7,745 nucleotides of DNA from an uncultured Pirellulaceae bacterium (GTDB lineage: Bacteria; Planctomycetota; Planctomycetia; Pirellulales; Pirellulaceae): the NCBI GenBank assembly GCA_947259675.1, contig CAMYNE010000080.1:1-7745 (forward strand), given 5' to 3'. Both the position numbers and the translations under genes were made by a program. The notes below the pieces were generated by a model that did no database searches, had not been told where the DNA came from, and was given only the letters and a program-made list of their open reading frames with translations. Numbering within the stretch: position 1 is the stretch's first letter; each line of letters starts with the position of its first letter. Shown one piece after another: positions 5,740 to 7,745 of this stretch.

Positions 5740-7211
5740 TCCAACCGTTGCAACAATCGAACCCTCGAGTGATAGAAGCTTTGTGTTTCCAAAACCTCGT
5801 AGTTCTCGTCAATAAACTCTTGTAAGAATCGGTAGTTCACGACGTCGATACCTTCGTTTCGGTTGAGAATCGCGTCGTCGTAAGTCACCAGCCATATCAG
5901 GACTGATGTTTGCAAAACTGGTTGAAATCTGGTTGCAAGCGCAAGCCGATCTGGAATTGCGAAATCTGCGACGACAAAACGGTCAAATCGTTGTGGCGAT
6001 GGTAGAGGTATGACTTGATTAAGACCATCATAATAGTAACCGATAGCGGTCTCTACATCAGACGTAAAGGCAAGGATTGGTTGGCCTGGCTGTTCATTTT
6101 GTTCAATGTAGTTGACGACACGAATCCAATCTCCCGTTTTACAAAGTGGCCGATAAACGATCACAAGCGTCGTGAAGCAAAAAGCCAGACTAATCAGCCA
6201 CAACAAGAACCTAAAGCGGCGGTGATGGCAAAGTTCAATTAGCATCGCCCAACAGAATATCGAAGGGATCAGAAGTACAAACGCATATCTTGGCGCACCC
6301 GAAAGGCCTGAGCCAAAAATAAACAAAGCCAACAGAAGCGTCAGGGCAGCAAGATTTGAAAACATCAGCCAATGCTTACGCTTCAGACGAGCCCAGGCTT
6401 GCCAGATTACTAACAAACTACCTATAGCTAACACAACCAGCAATACAGCGCGGATTGCTCTCGTTGCGTCGATACGCGGAAGCGGCCAGATTGCATATTC
6501 TAGAGAGCCAACGGCATAAACAACAGCACTCGGCAAGCTGATCTGACTATTGGAAAGATCTAAATCTTGTCTTACCTGCCATAAGATCAATAACATCGGC
6601 ACGAAGGCAACGGCAACCGACATCATGCCCAATGCCAAGTGAAGCAGTTTTTTTTGGTCAAATCGTTCCGTAATCAACAATGCTGCCGCGAGTGCAATCA
6701 AGAGTAAGATTAGAAAATTGTTTGTATAAACGGCGACAATGGCTGTAGCGAGATACATCCATCGTGCACGACGATTGTTTTGCCAATAACCGTCCCAAAA
6801 AAACATTAATAGCAGGGCACTTAATAGTATCGTCAAAGCAAAAGATCGAATTTCGACAGCCGAAAATATTGTTAATGGATGAAACGCGAAAACTGCCACT
6901 GGCAGTTGCGGCGGCGTTCGGAGCCCCAGCTTTCGTGTTAATGCAAAGACAACGAAGATCGTGAGTGATATGCAGCCAATCGAAAACAGCCGAGCAAAAA
7001 AAATCGAATCATTGATCTTTCGCCAAAGGCACAATGACAAATAATAGGTTGGTGGCTGCCATTCAAAATGTATCGCTTGATGGATCGAGTACTGGAGCGT
7101 GCTCCCCGTAGTAACCAATGCACATGATTCGTCCAACCAGATGTTCAATACAAAGGCGAGACAGAGCACCAGCGTTAAATGGACGCCTAGTATTGCCACT
7201 GTTGGTTTCAT
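5736..7211 (-). CDS. Multi-spanning GT-C-type glycosyltransferase (ArnT/PMT-like)
   Basis: This 491-aa inner-membrane protein would transfer a sugar from a polyprenyl-phosphate donor to an acceptor on the periplasmic side. The layout fits the PMT_2/ArnT superfamily: a first membrane helix (5-24), then a loop with the acidic pair WLDES (D27, E28) where the catalytic Asp lies, then HFEWQPPTYYLSLCLW (48-63), which corresponds to the family's HPPLYY-type motif. FFARLFS (71-77) and FHPLTIFSAVEIRSFAL (110-126) correspond to the RLPS and SQEARMY-like segments. Roughly ten to twelve hydrophobic helices run to about residue 352, with GAPRY (305-309) near the end. The last 135 residues are soluble and unrecognised. 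Donor and acceptor cannot be told. No other envelope-glycan gene is nearby. The ATG at 7211 has a weak AGG five bases upstream. Confidence 0.82.
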   Translation of the reverse strand: MKPTVAILGVHLTLVLCLAFVLNIWLDESCALVTTGSTLQYSIHQAIHFEWQPPTYYLSLCLWRKINDSIFFARLFSIGCISLTIFVVFALTRKLGLRTPPQLPVAVFAFHPLTIFSAVEIRSFALTILLSALLLMFFWDGYWQNNRRARWMYLATAIVAVYTNNFLILLLIALAAALLITERFDQKKLLHLALGMMSVAVAFVPMLLILWQVRQDLDLSNSQISLPSAVVYAVGSLEYAIWPLPRIDATRAIRAVLLVVLAIGSLLVIWQAWARLKRKHWLMFSNLAALTLLLALFIFGSGLSGAPRYAFVLLIPSIFCWAMLIELCHHRRFRFLLWLISLAFCFTTLVIVYRPLCKTGDWIRVVNYIEQNEQPGQPILAFTSDVETAIGYYYDGLNQVIPLPSPQRFDRFVVADFAIPDRLALATRFQPVLQTSVLIWLVTYDDAILNRNEGIDVVNYRFLQEFIDENYEVLETQSFYHSRVRLLQRLD

Positions 7212-7364
7212 CAGTACCTAGGCCGAACTAATCGCCCAGTCGTCAATTGTGGAGATTTGATGAGAGATTTCGATGCTGATGGACTTTTCCTGAGAACTGT
7301 TACGTTACCGGATCAAAACACGTTACCGGATCAAAACAATTAGCGATTGGAAATTGCATCATAA
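7212..7364. other. Upstream region of the glycosyltransferase gene
   Basis: These 153 bases separate the glycosyltransferase start from the end of the next minus-strand frame. They contain the 18-bp tandem duplication and presumably the promoter of the glycosyltransferase. A minus-strand TTGACG near 7236-7241 resembles a -35 hexamer, but no good -10 follows at the right distance. Confidence 0.4.
7302..7337. repeat. Exact 18-bp tandem duplication
   Basis: ACGTTACCGGATCAAAAC occurs twice head to tail (7302-7319 and 7320-7337) with no mismatch. It lies about 90-125 bases upstream of the glycosyltransferase start on the coding strand's 5' side, so it could be a pair of regulator sites or a recent slippage duplication. 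No third copy is present. Confidence 0.85.
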
Positions 7365-7745
7365 CTACATTGTACTTCGAACCATTGAACCCCGCCGAAA
7401 AATTGTTGGCCGCGGTCGAAGTTGCAACGCCTGGCTCACCATGGTTTTAAAATCGCCGACAACGTCGCTCGACAAAAGCTCAGGAAAACCCCGTTTTTCT
7501 GAGTTTTTAGTACCCCGACCGATTTTCGACCGAATCGAAATCAAACCTGTTGTCACTTGAAATAACAGTCCGCCCAAAACGGTCGTCGATGGACCCGATG
7601 CCAGATTATCGCGACCACCATTGATGTTGGACAAGTTTCCACTGGCCATATTGCGAGTGCCGCCACCAACACAGGCCCAGTTGCCCGTCGACTCATTGTC
7701 ACGACCGCCGCTGATACTCGAGTCGTTTGTATTTGTAAACTGGTG
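7365..7745 (-). CDS. C-terminal part of a YadA-like head-repeat surface protein, possibly broken (N-terminus off the right edge)
   Basis: The 126 visible residues open with a strict 15-residue repeat of the YadA/Hep-Hag head type, a left-handed beta-roll used in trimeric surface adhesins. Glycine pairs fall at residues 13-14, 28-29, 43-44 and 58-59, Asn at 17, 32 and 47, and Gly at 21, 36 and 51; units read like SSISGGRDNESTGN and NINGGRDNLASG. After residue 59 the pattern stops. The remaining 67 residues are basic, have no coiled coil, membrane anchor or S74-type chaperone, and look unlike a native C-terminus. A one-base shift at about 7571 would end the protein at a TGA near 7559, and a terminator-like hairpin lies inside this tail, so a frameshift or rearranged end is likely. 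The open frame enters from the right edge; the ATG at 7649 is internal. Confidence 0.6.
   Translation of the reverse strand, partial: HQFTNTNDSSISGGRDNESTGNWACVGGGTRNMASGNLSNINGGRDNLASGPSTTVLGGLLFQVTTGLISIRSKIGRGTKNSEKRGFPELLSSDVVGDFKTMVSQALQLRPRPTIFRRGSMVRSTM
7479..7508 (+). terminator. Terminator-like hairpin with T-run
   Basis: An 11-bp stem (7479-7489 pairing with 7493-7503, ten Watson-Crick pairs and one G-T) closes on a CCC loop and is followed on the plus strand by TTTTT (7504-7508). On the minus strand the same hairpin is followed by CTTTTG, so it could act both ways. No plus-strand gene precedes it. Its natural client is the minus-strand head-repeat gene, which would imply that gene really ends before 7503. 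Confidence 0.5.

Noticed and set aside
7285..7488. TTTTCCTGAG (7285-7294) as inverted copy of CTCAGGAAAA (7479-7488)
   Set aside because: A single 10-bp inverted match nearly 200 bases apart is easily explained by chance.
7354..7560. 68-aa plus-strand frame at the right side
   Set aside because: It is antisense to the head-repeat frame, has no ribosome binding site, and contains the terminator hairpin.
1..7745. CRISPR arrays, tRNA or rRNA genes, riboswitches, phage attachment sites
   Set aside because: No regularly spaced repeat array, cloverleaf with CCA-type acceptor, rRNA core or known riboswitch pattern was seen on reading through both strands.

Overview
The window looks like chromosomal DNA from a planctomycete, probably a Pirellulaceae (Rhodopirellula-like) relative. 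This is inferred from gene content: a receiver/RsbW-type ATPase/FHA fusion, a large secreted protein with a concanavalin A-like domain, YadA-type 15-residue head repeats, loosely packed genes and many gene relics. It is not based on a database match. No rRNA, tRNA, CRISPR array or intact transposon was seen.

Layout. Positions 1-644 (minus) hold the N-terminal two thirds of an ABC transporter ATPase of the osmoprotectant (betaine/choline) type; its C-terminus and presumably its permease lie off the left edge. Positions 645-1259 are a gene-poor stretch holding the stranded C-terminal end of an alpha/beta hydrolase (816-1055, plus). Positions 1260-2840 (minus) are a probable two-gene operon: an unrecognised 90-aa protein followed 24 bases later by a 427-aa REC-HATPase-FHA signalling protein. 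Positions 2841-3552 are a gene graveyard: short protein-like frames, a possible GntR-type helix-turn-helix fragment, and the tail of an IS21-family element (C-terminus of IstB plus the right end with two 14-bp direct repeats).

Positions 3721-5739 (plus) encode a 672-aa secreted protein with a signal peptide, an unrecognised N-terminal half and a ConA/LamG-like domain; its leader contains a 16-bp palindrome. Converging on it and sharing the four stop-codon bases TTAA is a 491-aa multi-spanning GT-C-type glycosyltransferase (5736-7211, minus). Upstream of the glycosyltransferase sits an exact 18-bp tandem duplication (7302-7337). The right edge (7365-7745, minus) is the C-terminal end of a YadA-like head-repeat protein whose regular 15-residue repeat collapses into an unrelated tail containing a terminator-like hairpin, so it may be broken.

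Function. Only the 90-aa gene and the REC-HATPase-FHA gene look like one transcription unit. The other intact genes (osmolyte uptake, secreted protein, membrane glycosyltransferase, surface protein) are single units with no shared pathway visible. The most interesting system is the REC-HATPase-FHA regulator with its small upstream partner, which joins phospho-Asp input, an anti-sigma-kinase-like ATPase and a phosphothreonine-reading domain in one chain.
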